From Agrobacterium tumefaciens (lineage in GTDB: Bacteria > Pseudomonadota > Alphaproteobacteria > Rhizobiales > Rhizobiaceae), in NCBI RefSeq assembly GCF_000834635.1, contig NZ_JXQV01000022.1:1-36702 (forward strand): 36,702 nucleotides of DNA, given 5' to 3'. Below, one piece after another: positions 29,787-36,702 of the stretch; positions within the stretch are counted from its first letter, which is position 1, and each line of letters starts with the position of its first letter. The translations under genes were made by a program, and so were the position numbers. The notes under the pieces were generated by a model. It was given only the letters and a program-made list of their open reading frames with translations. It made no database searches and had not been told where the DNA came from.

Positions 29787-30533
29787 TTGAACGAAAAAAC
29801 AGGCAACATTTCTGTTGAGAATTCTAACTACGCTTTGGAGCGTATGCGTGAACTGTTGCGCGTCACGACGCTGGTCGCTGACGGAAAGTTGCCGACCGAG
29901 CGCGCGCTTTCAGAGCGTTTTGGGGTGGGAAGGCGAGAAATCCGGCGGGCGTTGGAGGTTCTGGAGGCTGAAGGGCTGATCTGGCGCAAACAGGGTGCCG
30001 GCACATTCCTCGGCCAGAGACCAGACAGCTGGAGTGACCACGCTGCCAGTTTGGTAACTGGAACCAATTTCATGGAAATTATGGAAGTGCGCCTGAGACT
30101 TGAGCCGCAATTGGCCCAACTGGCCGCGCTGCGTGCCAAGGACGCCGATATAGAGCGCATGCGGGCTCTGCGCGACAAGATCTATGAGCGCACCGATGCG
30201 GATTGGCGCGAGCTTTGGGATGGTTCTCTGCACCGGTTGATCGCGCAGTCGGCTGGCAATCAACTTTTCCTCTCGCTCTTCGATGTCATCAACCGTGTTC
30301 GTCAGGACCCGGTTTGGCAGTCGGTTCGTGAACGAGCGCGCAAGCAGCATAAAACGTTGCGTGAATCACGCGATCAGCACACCGAAATCATCGAGGCCAT
30401 CGCTTCGCGGGACCCTGCTCGAGCGGGAGAAGCCATGCGCACGCACCTGCTGACACTTCAGGAAAGGTTGATCCGCCAGACATCGATGGAGCTGAGTGAT
30501 CAGGCCACACCCGTGGAGGAGACCAAGTTTTAA
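29787..30533 (+). CDS. GntR/FadR-family regulator with FCD domain
   Basis: The protein has an N-terminal winged helix (LPTERALSERFGVGRREIRR, then ALEVLEAEGLIWRKQGAGTF) and a C-terminal all-helical FCD ligand domain with metal-binding style residues (EVRLRLEPQ, DGSLHRLIAQSAGNQ, DQHTEIIEAIASRD and MRTHLL). Such regulators sense acids or sugars and usually repress. The start is uncertain: TTG 29787 gives 248 residues and lies just after the operator, an ATG at 29844 would cut into the first helix, and a TTG at 29652 lies upstream of the promoter. It precedes the peptide transporter operon by 70 bases and very likely controls it. Confidence 0.82.
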   Translation: MNEKTGNISVENSNYALERMRELLRVTTLVADGKLPTERALSERFGVGRREIRRALEVLEAEGLIWRKQGAGTFLGQRPDSWSDHAASLVTGTNFMEIMEVRLRLEPQLAQLAALRAKDADIERMRALRDKIYERTDADWRELWDGSLHRLIAQSAGNQLFLSLFDVINRVRQDPVWQSVRERARKQHKTLRESRDQHTEIIEAIASRDPARAGEAMRTHLLTLQERLIRQTSMELSDQATPVEETKF

Positions 30534-30603
30534 ACTGCCCAAACGTCGAAAACAAAAGACCGGAAAACCGGCGTGTTGAAAAATCACCAGAGGAACAGAG
30601 ATC

Positions 30604-32115
30604 ATGAAACGACTGAAAAAACTTTCCGGACTTCTTTTTGTAAGCTCTCTTATGGCGACATCGGCACTATCAGCCGACTTGCGGATCGGCCTGATGGACG
30701 ATGCCGATGTGCTCGATCCCGCACAGTCGCGCACATTCGTCGGCCGCATCGTCTATACCAGCCTTTGCGACAAGCTGGTCGATCTCGACAATAATCTCTC
30801 CATTATTCCGCAACTGGCCACCAAATGGGCGTGGGGTGACAATGGCGGCACGTTGACGATGGACTTGCGCGAAGGCGTGATCTTCCACGATGGCACGCCG
30901 TTTAATGCTGAAGCCGTCGTCTACAACATCGATCGCAACATGACGATGCCGGAATCGCGCCGCAAGAGTGAATTGGCATCCGTCGCTAAGGTCGAAGCCA
31001 CCGGCGACTATCAGGTCAAGTTCACGCTGAAGAGCCCCGACGCCAGCCTTCTGGCGCAGCTTTCCGACCGTGCGGGCATGATGATTTCTCCGACTGCAGG
31101 CAAGGAACTGGGTGCAAAGTTCAGCACGAAACCTGTGTGCTCCGGTGCTTTCAAATTTGTAGAGCGCATCCAGCAGGACCGGATCGTTCTGGAGAAGTTC
31201 GCTGACTATTGGAACAAGGACAATATCTTTATCGATAAGGTCACGTTCCTACCAATTCCCGATACCACAGTTCGTCTCGCCAACCTGCAATCAGGCGATC
31301 TCGATCTTGCAGAGCGCATTTCCGCATCTGACGTCGCCTCCGTTAAGGCAGACAACAAACTGAACTACGGCGAGATCGTAGGACCCGGTTACATGGCGCT
31401 GTATGTGAATATCGGCAATGGTGCCAAAGCCGACAATCCTTTCGGCAAAGACAAGCGCCTGCGTCAGGCCTTCTCCCTCTCGATTGACCGCGAAGCAATC
31501 AACCAGGTGGTGTTCGAGGGCACGGCGATGGCCGGCAACCAGCCATGGCCACCATCCAGCCCATGGTACAACAAGGACATCCCCGTGCCGGCCCGTGACG
31601 TCGAAAAGGCCAAGGCGCTGATGAAGGAAGCCGGTTTCGACAAGTACGAAATCGAACTTCAGCACGCTAACAACACCACGCAGACTCAAGCGATGCAGGT
31701 CATCCAGTCCATGGCTGCCGAAGCCGGGTTTGACGTGAAGCTGAAGGCCACAGAGTTCGCTACTTTGCTGTCGGAGCAAACTGCAGGCAACTATGTCTTG
31801 TCGCGCTCAGACTGGTCTGGCCGTTCCGATCCGGATGGCAACATCCACCAGTTCGTGACCTGCAAGGGCGGCATCAACGACACCAAATATTGCAACCCCG
31901 AGGTCGACAAGCTGCTGAACGAGGCCCGCGCCTCAACGGACAACGCGGTCCGCAAGGAAAAATACGATGCGGCGACCAAAATCCTCGATGAGGATTTGCC
32001 GCTGATCTATCTCGGTCATCAGGCCTATCTCTACGCCTCCTCCAAGAAAGTCACCGGTTTCACGCCATCCGGTGATGGCATGATCCGCCTGACCGGCGTC
32101 AAGAAGACCGACTGA
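30604..32115 (+). CDS. Dipeptide/oligopeptide ABC substrate-binding protein
   Basis: The 503-residue protein has a signal peptide (MKRLKKLSGLLFVSSLMATSALS, cut before ADLRIG) and the SBP_bac_5 fold: LDPAQSRTFVGRIVYTSLCD, LREGVIFHDGTPFNAEAV, YNIDRNM, and a C-terminal region RQAFSLSIDREAINQVVF. This family binds peptides, glutathione, nickel or opines. Adjacent gamma-glutamyltransferase suggests gamma-glutamyl peptides or glutathione. A GAGGAACAGAG ribosome site precedes ATG 30604. Confidence 0.88.
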   Translation: MKRLKKLSGLLFVSSLMATSALSADLRIGLMDDADVLDPAQSRTFVGRIVYTSLCDKLVDLDNNLSIIPQLATKWAWGDNGGTLTMDLREGVIFHDGTPFNAEAVVYNIDRNMTMPESRRKSELASVAKVEATGDYQVKFTLKSPDASLLAQLSDRAGMMISPTAGKELGAKFSTKPVCSGAFKFVERIQQDRIVLEKFADYWNKDNIFIDKVTFLPIPDTTVRLANLQSGDLDLAERISASDVASVKADNKLNYGEIVGPGYMALYVNIGNGAKADNPFGKDKRLRQAFSLSIDREAINQVVFEGTAMAGNQPWPPSSPWYNKDIPVPARDVEKAKALMKEAGFDKYEIELQHANNTTQTQAMQVIQSMAAEAGFDVKLKATEFATLLSEQTAGNYVLSRSDWSGRSDPDGNIHQFVTCKGGINDTKYCNPEVDKLLNEARASTDNAVRKEKYDAATKILDEDLPLIYLGHQAYLYASSKKVTGFTPSGDGMIRLTGVKKTD

Positions 32116-32132
32116 GCCTGTCTTGCGTACTG

Positions 32133-32160
32133 GCGGGATGCGTCTTTCGGCGCATCCCGC
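32133..32160 (+). other. Ten-bp intercistronic hairpin
   Basis: GCGGGATGCG and CGCATCCCGC (32133-32142 and 32151-32160) form a perfect ten-bp stem with an eight-base loop. No T-tract follows, so it is unlikely to be a full terminator. Position between binding-protein and permease genes suggests stabilisation of the binding-protein mRNA with reduced expression downstream. Confidence 0.65.
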
Positions 32161-32201
32161 AGCCCTACTCCAAAGCCTTGCCCGTATAAGGATTTGCTTT
32201 C

Positions 32202-33149
32202 ATGCATATCTACATCGCCAAGCGGCTGCTGGTAGCGATACCGACGCTGCTGATCATCTCCGTTTTTGTCTTTTCGTTGCAGAAACTTCTGCCCGGCGAC
32301 CCAATTCTCGCCATGGCGGGAGAAGAGCGCGACCCCGTGGTGATTGAACTGCTGCGCGAGAAATACCGAATGAACGATCCTGTCGTGTATCAGTATTTTT
32401 ATTGGTTAGGGTCTGTGGTGCAGGGCGATTTCGGCGTATCGTTGCGCACCAACCAGCCGGTTCTGGAGCTCGTGGCTGAAAAGTTGCCGGTCACCATTCA
32501 GCTAGCACTGATGTCTATGTTTTTTGCCTTCGTCATAGGCGTACCGATGGGCATTCTAGCGGCTGTGAAGCAGAACACGTGGATTGATTATCTTGCCAAT
32601 ATCGTTGCTTTGTCGGGGCTTTCCATTCCAAATTTCTGGCTCGGTATCATGTTGATCCTCCTGGTTTCGGTTCAACTTGGCTGGTTACCGGCCTCGGGTT
32701 ACGAGTCCATTTTCGTTGATCCAGTGCGGTCACTGCAAACAATGATCATGCCGTCCTTCGTTCTAGGCACGGGTCTTGCTGCAACTCTCATGCGACACAC
32801 GCGCTCATCCATGCTGTCAGTGATGAAGTCCGATTATATCCGCACGGCTCGTGCCAAGGGATTGTCCACCCGTGAAGTGGTGCTCAGCCATTCGTTCCGC
32901 AACGCGCTTTTGCCCGTGATAACGCTGACGGCACTGCTGTTCGGCGAGCTTCTGGCAGGCGCCGTCCTTACGGAGCAGATTTTTACCATTCCCGGATTTG
33001 GCAAGCTGATCGTTGATGCAGTGTTCAACCGTGACTACGCGGTGGTGCAAGGCGTGGTGCTGTGCACGGCCGTTGGCTTCATCTTCATGAACCTGCTCGC
33101 GGATGTCGTAACCGTCCTTCTCAATCCACGCATGAGGGCCGCCATATGA
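32202..33149 (+). CDS. Peptide ABC permease, DppB type
   Basis: The 315-residue permease has an N-terminal helix (LLVAIPTLLIISVFVFSL), a large periplasmic loop, and five further helices. It carries the DppB signatures LPGDPILAMAGE and the ATPase-contact loop YIRTARAKGLSTREVVLSHSF with NALLPVIT. It pairs with the DppC-type permease whose ATG overlaps its stop by four bases (33146-33149). Confidence 0.9.
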   Translation: MHIYIAKRLLVAIPTLLIISVFVFSLQKLLPGDPILAMAGEERDPVVIELLREKYRMNDPVVYQYFYWLGSVVQGDFGVSLRTNQPVLELVAEKLPVTIQLALMSMFFAFVIGVPMGILAAVKQNTWIDYLANIVALSGLSIPNFWLGIMLILLVSVQLGWLPASGYESIFVDPVRSLQTMIMPSFVLGTGLAATLMRHTRSSMLSVMKSDYIRTARAKGLSTREVVLSHSFRNALLPVITLTALLFGELLAGAVLTEQIFTIPGFGKLIVDAVFNRDYAVVQGVVLCTAVGFIFMNLLADVVTVLLNPRMRAAI

Positions 33150-34021
33150 GTGTGTCCGCACAGACCTTCCCAGCCGCAAAGACAAAACCCCGCGAAAACC
33201 GGGCGTGGAAGAAAATGAAGCGTAATCGCAGTGCGATTGCCGGTCTCATCATCATTGCGTTCTTCACTTTGCTTGCAATCACCGCCCCCCTTCTTCAGCT
33301 GGCAGATCCGCTTGCCACGAGTTGGGGTACCATCCGCAAAGCACCTTCGGCAGCGCACTGGCTCGGTACCGACGATATTGGTCGCGACGTTCTTTCCAGA
33401 ATGATCTGGGGTGCTCAGGCCTCGTTGATGGCGGGCGTTATATCGGTCGCAATCGCCGTCCTGACCGGCGTTCCCTTCGGACTCATCTCCGGTTATTTCG
33501 GCGGCTGGGTCGATCAGGTGATTTCGCGCATCACAGAAGCATTTCTCGCAATGCCATTTCTGATCATGGCAATTGCGCTCGCCGCGTTCCTCGGGCCCAG
33601 CCTGATGAATGCGATGATTGCCATCGGCCTGTCCGCCATGCCGATCTTCGTGCGGCTTACACGCTCGCAGGTGCTCGCAGTCAAGACGGAAGACTACATT
33701 GAGGGTGCGCGCTCCATCGGGCTTGGCCACGGCGATATCATGCTGCGTTATATCCTTCCCAACATCGTGCCACCGATCATCGTGCAAGCGACATTGACAG
33801 TCGCCACGGCCATCATCGCCGAGGCAAGCCTTTCCTTCCTCGGCCTTGGCCAACAGGCTCCGGCCCCAAGCTGGGGTTCCATGCTCAACGTCGCCAAGAA
33901 CTTCCTGACTCAGGCACCGTGGATGGCAATGTGGCCGGGGGCTGCAATCTTCTGCGTCGTGATCGGCTTCAATCTGCTTGGCGATGGTCTGCGCGATGCG
34001 CTCGACCCACGCGAAAACTAA
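33146..34021 (+). CDS. Peptide ABC permease, DppC type
   Basis: From ATG 33146 the protein has 291 residues: a basic N-terminus (KKMKRNRS), a first helix (AIAGLIIIAFFTLLAITAPLL), the periplasmic HWLGTDDIGRDVLSRMIWGA motif of the DppC family, and the contact loop YIEGARSIGLGHGDIMLRYI. The ATGA overlap with the upstream permease gene shows translational coupling. A gamma-glutamyltransferase gene starts 20 bases after its stop. Confidence 0.9.
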   Translation: MSVSAQTFPAAKTKPRENRAWKKMKRNRSAIAGLIIIAFFTLLAITAPLLQLADPLATSWGTIRKAPSAAHWLGTDDIGRDVLSRMIWGAQASLMAGVISVAIAVLTGVPFGLISGYFGGWVDQVISRITEAFLAMPFLIMAIALAAFLGPSLMNAMIAIGLSAMPIFVRLTRSQVLAVKTEDYIEGARSIGLGHGDIMLRYILPNIVPPIIVQATLTVATAIIAEASLSFLGLGQQAPAPSWGSMLNVAKNFLTQAPWMAMWPGAAIFCVVIGFNLLGDGLRDALDPREN

Positions 34022-34041
34022 GAATTCCAAAGGATACTGCA

Positions 34042-35826
34042 ATGACCACATTCACCACCCGTCCTGAAATTCTGGGTACGTTCGGCGTCGTCACATCGAC
34101 GCACTGGATTGCCTCTGCTGTCGGCATGAGCATTCTGGAAAAAGGTGGCAATGCCTTTGACGCCGCCGTTGCCACCGGTTTCGTCTTGCAGGTTCTGGAG
34201 CCGCATCTGAATGGTCCAGGCGGCGATATGCCCGCCATCATCTATTCGAAAAAGAAAGACAAGGTCGAAGTCATCTGCGCGCAGGGCACGGCACCTGCAG
34301 CGGCCACCATCGAGCATTATACCGCCGAAGGCATAGACCTCATCCCCGGCGATGGCCTGCTGGCGACCGTCATTCCCGGTGCCTTCGATGGTTGGATGCT
34401 GATGCTGCGCGATTACGGCACCATGACCGTTCGCGAAGTGCTGGAGCCGTCCATCTACTACCTCGAAAACGGTCATCCTATGCTGCCGCGCGTGGCAGCC
34501 ACCATCAAGGGACTAGCCGATTTCTTCCAGAAGGAATGGCCTACCTCCTATGAGACGTGGTTGCCGAGCGGGTTTGCACCCGAGCCGTATTCCAGCTTCA
34601 AGAACCCGGTTCTCGCTGAGACGTGGAAGCGCATCATCTCGGAATCTGAAGCCAGGCCCGGTCGCGAGGCTGGCATAGAAGCTGCACGTGACGCGTTCTA
34701 TCGCGGTTTCGTCGCGGAGGCGATCAGCGACTATCTCAAGACTGCGGAAGTCATGGATGCCAGCGGCAATCGCCACAAGGGTGTGCTGACCGCCGAGGAC
34801 ATGGCCAACTGGACGGCGACCATCGAAGAACCCACGACCTATGATTATCACGGCTGGACAATTGCCAAGACAGGTCCATGGGGGCAAGGCCCGGTGCTAC
34901 TCCAGTCACTGGCAATCCTGAAGGGCATCGATATCGCGTCAATGGATCCGGCGGGCGCGGACTTCGTCCACACGGTGGTCGAAGCCATGAAACTGTCCTA
35001 TGCCGACCGCGAAGTTTATTACGGCGACCCGGACTTCGGGCAAATCCCAACCCAGACGCTGCTGTCGGACGGATATAATGACGAGCGACGCAAGCTGATC
35101 ACTGACAAAGCGTCGATGGACCTGCGCCCCGGTCGCATTCCCGGTTTCGATGCGCAGCATGATCTCACCATGGGCATGCTCAATTCGATGGCTGGCATCG
35201 GCGCGGTCTACGAGCCGACCATGTCGCACCTGACCGAAAAACGCGGTGATACAGTGCATATCGATGTGATCGACCGTGACGGCAACATGGTGTCGGTCAC
35301 ACCATCCGGTGGCTGGTTGCAGTCGTCGCCTATCATTCCCGGTCTTGGCTTCTGTCTCAATTCCCGCGCACAGATGTTCTGGATGAAGCCGGGTCTGCCG
35401 ACATCTCTGGCACCCGGCAAGCGTCCGCGTACCACACTGACGCCATCACTGGCCCTGTTTGAGGGAAGGCCGACGCTCGCCTTCGGAACACCAGGCGGTG
35501 ATCAACAGGACCAGTGGCAGCTGTCTTTCTTCCTGCGTTACGCCCATTTCGGAATGAATTTGCAGCAGGCAATCGACCTGCCGCTGTTCCATACCACCCA
35601 CTTCCCAGGCTCATTCTATCCGCGTACGCGCCAGCCGGGCAATGTCATGATCGAGCGCAGCATTGGCGAGGCAGCACTTTCCGATCTCAAGACGCGTGGC
35701 CATGATATTTCCGCAGCCGACCCCTGGACCGTTGGTCGCCTGACCGCGGCGCGACGAGACGCCGACGGTTTGTTGAGGGCTGCCGCCACGCCACGTCTGA
35801 TGCAAGCCTACGCAGTGGGACGGTAA
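34042..35826 (+). CDS. ggt: Gamma-glutamyltransferase, no signal peptide
   Basis: The 594-residue protein is a gamma-glutamyltranspeptidase/hydrolase. It has GGNAFDAAVATGFVLQVLEP near the N-terminus, HLNGPGGDMPAIIY, and the small-subunit start at Thr404 in RGDTVHIDVIDRDGNMVS, where autocleavage would expose the catalytic Thr; TPSGGWLQSS and FGTPGGDQQDQW follow. Most GGTs are periplasmic, but this one starts MTTFTTRPEILGTFG without a signal, so it likely acts in the cytoplasm on peptides brought in by the adjacent importer. It would release glutamate or transfer it from gamma-glutamyl compounds. Substrate preference is not visible. Confidence 0.88.
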   Translation: MTTFTTRPEILGTFGVVTSTHWIASAVGMSILEKGGNAFDAAVATGFVLQVLEPHLNGPGGDMPAIIYSKKKDKVEVICAQGTAPAAATIEHYTAEGIDLIPGDGLLATVIPGAFDGWMLMLRDYGTMTVREVLEPSIYYLENGHPMLPRVAATIKGLADFFQKEWPTSYETWLPSGFAPEPYSSFKNPVLAETWKRIISESEARPGREAGIEAARDAFYRGFVAEAISDYLKTAEVMDASGNRHKGVLTAEDMANWTATIEEPTTYDYHGWTIAKTGPWGQGPVLLQSLAILKGIDIASMDPAGADFVHTVVEAMKLSYADREVYYGDPDFGQIPTQTLLSDGYNDERRKLITDKASMDLRPGRIPGFDAQHDLTMGMLNSMAGIGAVYEPTMSHLTEKRGDTVHIDVIDRDGNMVSVTPSGGWLQSSPIIPGLGFCLNSRAQMFWMKPGLPTSLAPGKRPRTTLTPSLALFEGRPTLAFGTPGGDQQDQWQLSFFLRYAHFGMNLQQAIDLPLFHTTHFPGSFYPRTRQPGNVMIERSIGEAALSDLKTRGHDISAADPWTVGRLTAARRDADGLLRAAATPRLMQAYAVGR

Positions 35827-35830
35827 TCGC

Positions 35831-36589
35831 ATGACCTGGTCCATCGTTGCGCGCGAACCCGAAACAGGCCACCTGGGAATTGCCGTTGCCACCCGCTTCT
35901 TTGCGGTTGGCGCGCTCGTTCCGCATATTCGCGGGAAGATCGGCGCGATTGCGACGCAGGCCTTTATCAACCCCACCTATGGCACGGATGGATTGACCCA
36001 ACTTGCCGAAGGCAAGATGCCGCAAGAGATCATCGATGCCCTCATATCGAGGGATGAAGGCAGCGCCCAGCGGCAGTTACATATGACCGATGCCGAAGGT
36101 CACAACGCAGCTTTCACCGGACAAAGCTGCATTGATTGGGCGGGACAATTGGTGGATCACAACGTGTCCGTCGCAGGCAACATGCTGGCCGGGCCTCAGG
36201 TGATCGAAGAGACGATGAGGGTCTACAAGGACACTGTGGGCCTGCCATTTGCCGAACGTCTGCTTCTTGCCATTGAGGCAGGCGAAGCCGCAGGTGGAGA
36301 CAAACGCGGCAAGCAATCGGCAGCGCTGGTGATCTACCGGGATCAGGATTATCCGTGGCTGGACATTCGCACCGATGACCACGCCGACCCTCTGGCGGAA
36401 CTCCGCCGCCTCTATGCGGTGGCGCAGGAACGTTATCTGTACGTGGCCGAGACCATGCCGACGCGCGCCAATCCGCATGCAATGCGCGACCGAGCTGAAA
36501 TCGATGACAAAATAGCAGCTGTGGAAGCGGCGCGAGCAGCGAAGGGCGTGCCTTCTTCGTCCTTCGCGACGCCGCTGAAACCAGCATGA
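35831..36589 (+). CDS. DUF1028 (Ntn-hydrolase-like) protein
   Basis: The 252-residue protein is a DUF1028 protein: MTWSIVARE at the N-terminus, LGIAVATRFFAVGALVPH, GAIATQAFINPTYG, HNAAFTGQSCIDWAG, VAGNMLAG and GGDKRGKQSAALVIY. The fold belongs to the Ntn-hydrolase group, whose residue two often acts as nucleophile, but no activity is established. It starts four bases after the GGT stop, so both are probably made together and may act in sequence on an imported amide or gamma-glutamyl compound. Confidence 0.82.
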   Translation: MTWSIVAREPETGHLGIAVATRFFAVGALVPHIRGKIGAIATQAFINPTYGTDGLTQLAEGKMPQEIIDALISRDEGSAQRQLHMTDAEGHNAAFTGQSCIDWAGQLVDHNVSVAGNMLAGPQVIEETMRVYKDTVGLPFAERLLLAIEAGEAAGGDKRGKQSAALVIYRDQDYPWLDIRTDDHADPLAELRRLYAVAQERYLYVAETMPTRANPHAMRDRAEIDDKIAAVEAARAAKGVPSSSFATPLKPA

Positions 36590-36605
36590 TGCCGGGGAAA
36601 ACGAT

Positions 36606-36702
36606 ATGACCGAAGCCGTTAAAACATCGCCGCGCGAAACCGTCCTTTCGGTCCAAAACCTCACCACCTCATTTATGGTGGACGGGGAATGGAAGAGCGT
36701 CG
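36606..36702 (+). CDS. ABC transporter ATPase, DppD-type, truncated by window
   Basis: A frame from ATG 36606 begins MTEAVKTSPRETVLSVQNLT then TSFMVDGEWKSV. This is the usual start of an oligopeptide ABC ATPase (LSVQNLTTSF strand). It runs off the right edge before the Walker A motif. It follows the DUF1028 stop by 16 bases and completes the transporter operon. Confidence 0.8.
   Translation, partial: MTEAVKTSPRETVLSVQNLTTSFMVDGEWKSV

Noticed and set aside
33919..34041. N-terminal extension of the gamma-glutamyltransferase frame up to 33919
   Set aside because: It overlaps the DppC-type permease gene; ATG 34042 gives the normal family start.
1..36702. CRISPR array, rRNA genes or complete insertion sequence
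   Set aside because: No regularly spaced repeats of 25-40 bp, no rRNA signature and no transposase or terminal inverted repeats were seen; only an integrase remnant is present.

Overview
The window reads as chromosome or chromid DNA of an alphaproteobacterium of the order Hyphomicrobiales (Rhizobium/Agrobacterium/Brucella-Ochrobactrum type). The reasons are a 48-residue DUF1127 protein followed by tandem anti-Shine-Dalgarno hairpins, an EcfG-like promoter (GGAAC-N17-CGTC), a dense set of ABC importers and FCD-type GntR regulation. The genus cannot be fixed from sequence alone.

Region 1 (1-5.8 kb) is accessory in character. A gene-poor AT-rich stretch of about 0.8 kb is followed by small or orphan genes: two small membrane proteins, a SUKH-like exported protein, an unknown membrane-anchored protein, a PLD-like protein with an HDR motif preceded by an apparently frameshifted small regulator, a solitary BrnA-like antitoxin, a YjlB-like cupin and two hypotheticals.

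Region 2 (5.9-15 kb) is signalling and envelope. A Tat-exported molybdopterin-domain-like protein is translationally coupled to a GGDEF-EAL protein. Next comes the DUF1127 gene with a downstream RNA of four tandem CCUCCUCCC-loop hairpins (cuckoo/CcsR/alpha-r14-like). Then follow a DEDDh exonuclease, a multi-spanning membrane protein, a PliG-like lysozyme inhibitor, a CPBP membrane protease, an exported cysteine-containing protein and a CSS-motif EAL phosphodiesterase whose first membrane helix lies upstream of its first ATG.

Region 3 (15-29 kb) looks like sulfur (or N/S heteroatom) scavenging. It holds an SsuABC-type transporter with an NtaA/SnaA/DszA-family monooxygenase, a divergent Rrf2 regulator, a shortened SfnB-like protein with an FMN reductase, an FAD/NAD(P)-binding protein, and a six-gene operon of a polar amino-acid-type ABC importer, an MmgE/PrpD protein and a second monooxygenase. 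Three related 17-bp sites (half-sites TCTAT/ATAGA) sit 44-48 bp before three of these start codons and suggest one Rrf2 regulon.

Region 4 (28.8-29.7 kb) is a scar with remnants of an integrase C-terminus and possibly an N-formylglutamate amidohydrolase. Region 5 (29.7-36.7 kb) is a peptide-utilisation operon: an FCD GntR regulator with its own promoter/palindrome, a Dpp-type transporter, gamma-glutamyltransferase, a DUF1028 Ntn-hydrolase-like protein and the start of the transporter ATPase, which runs off the window.
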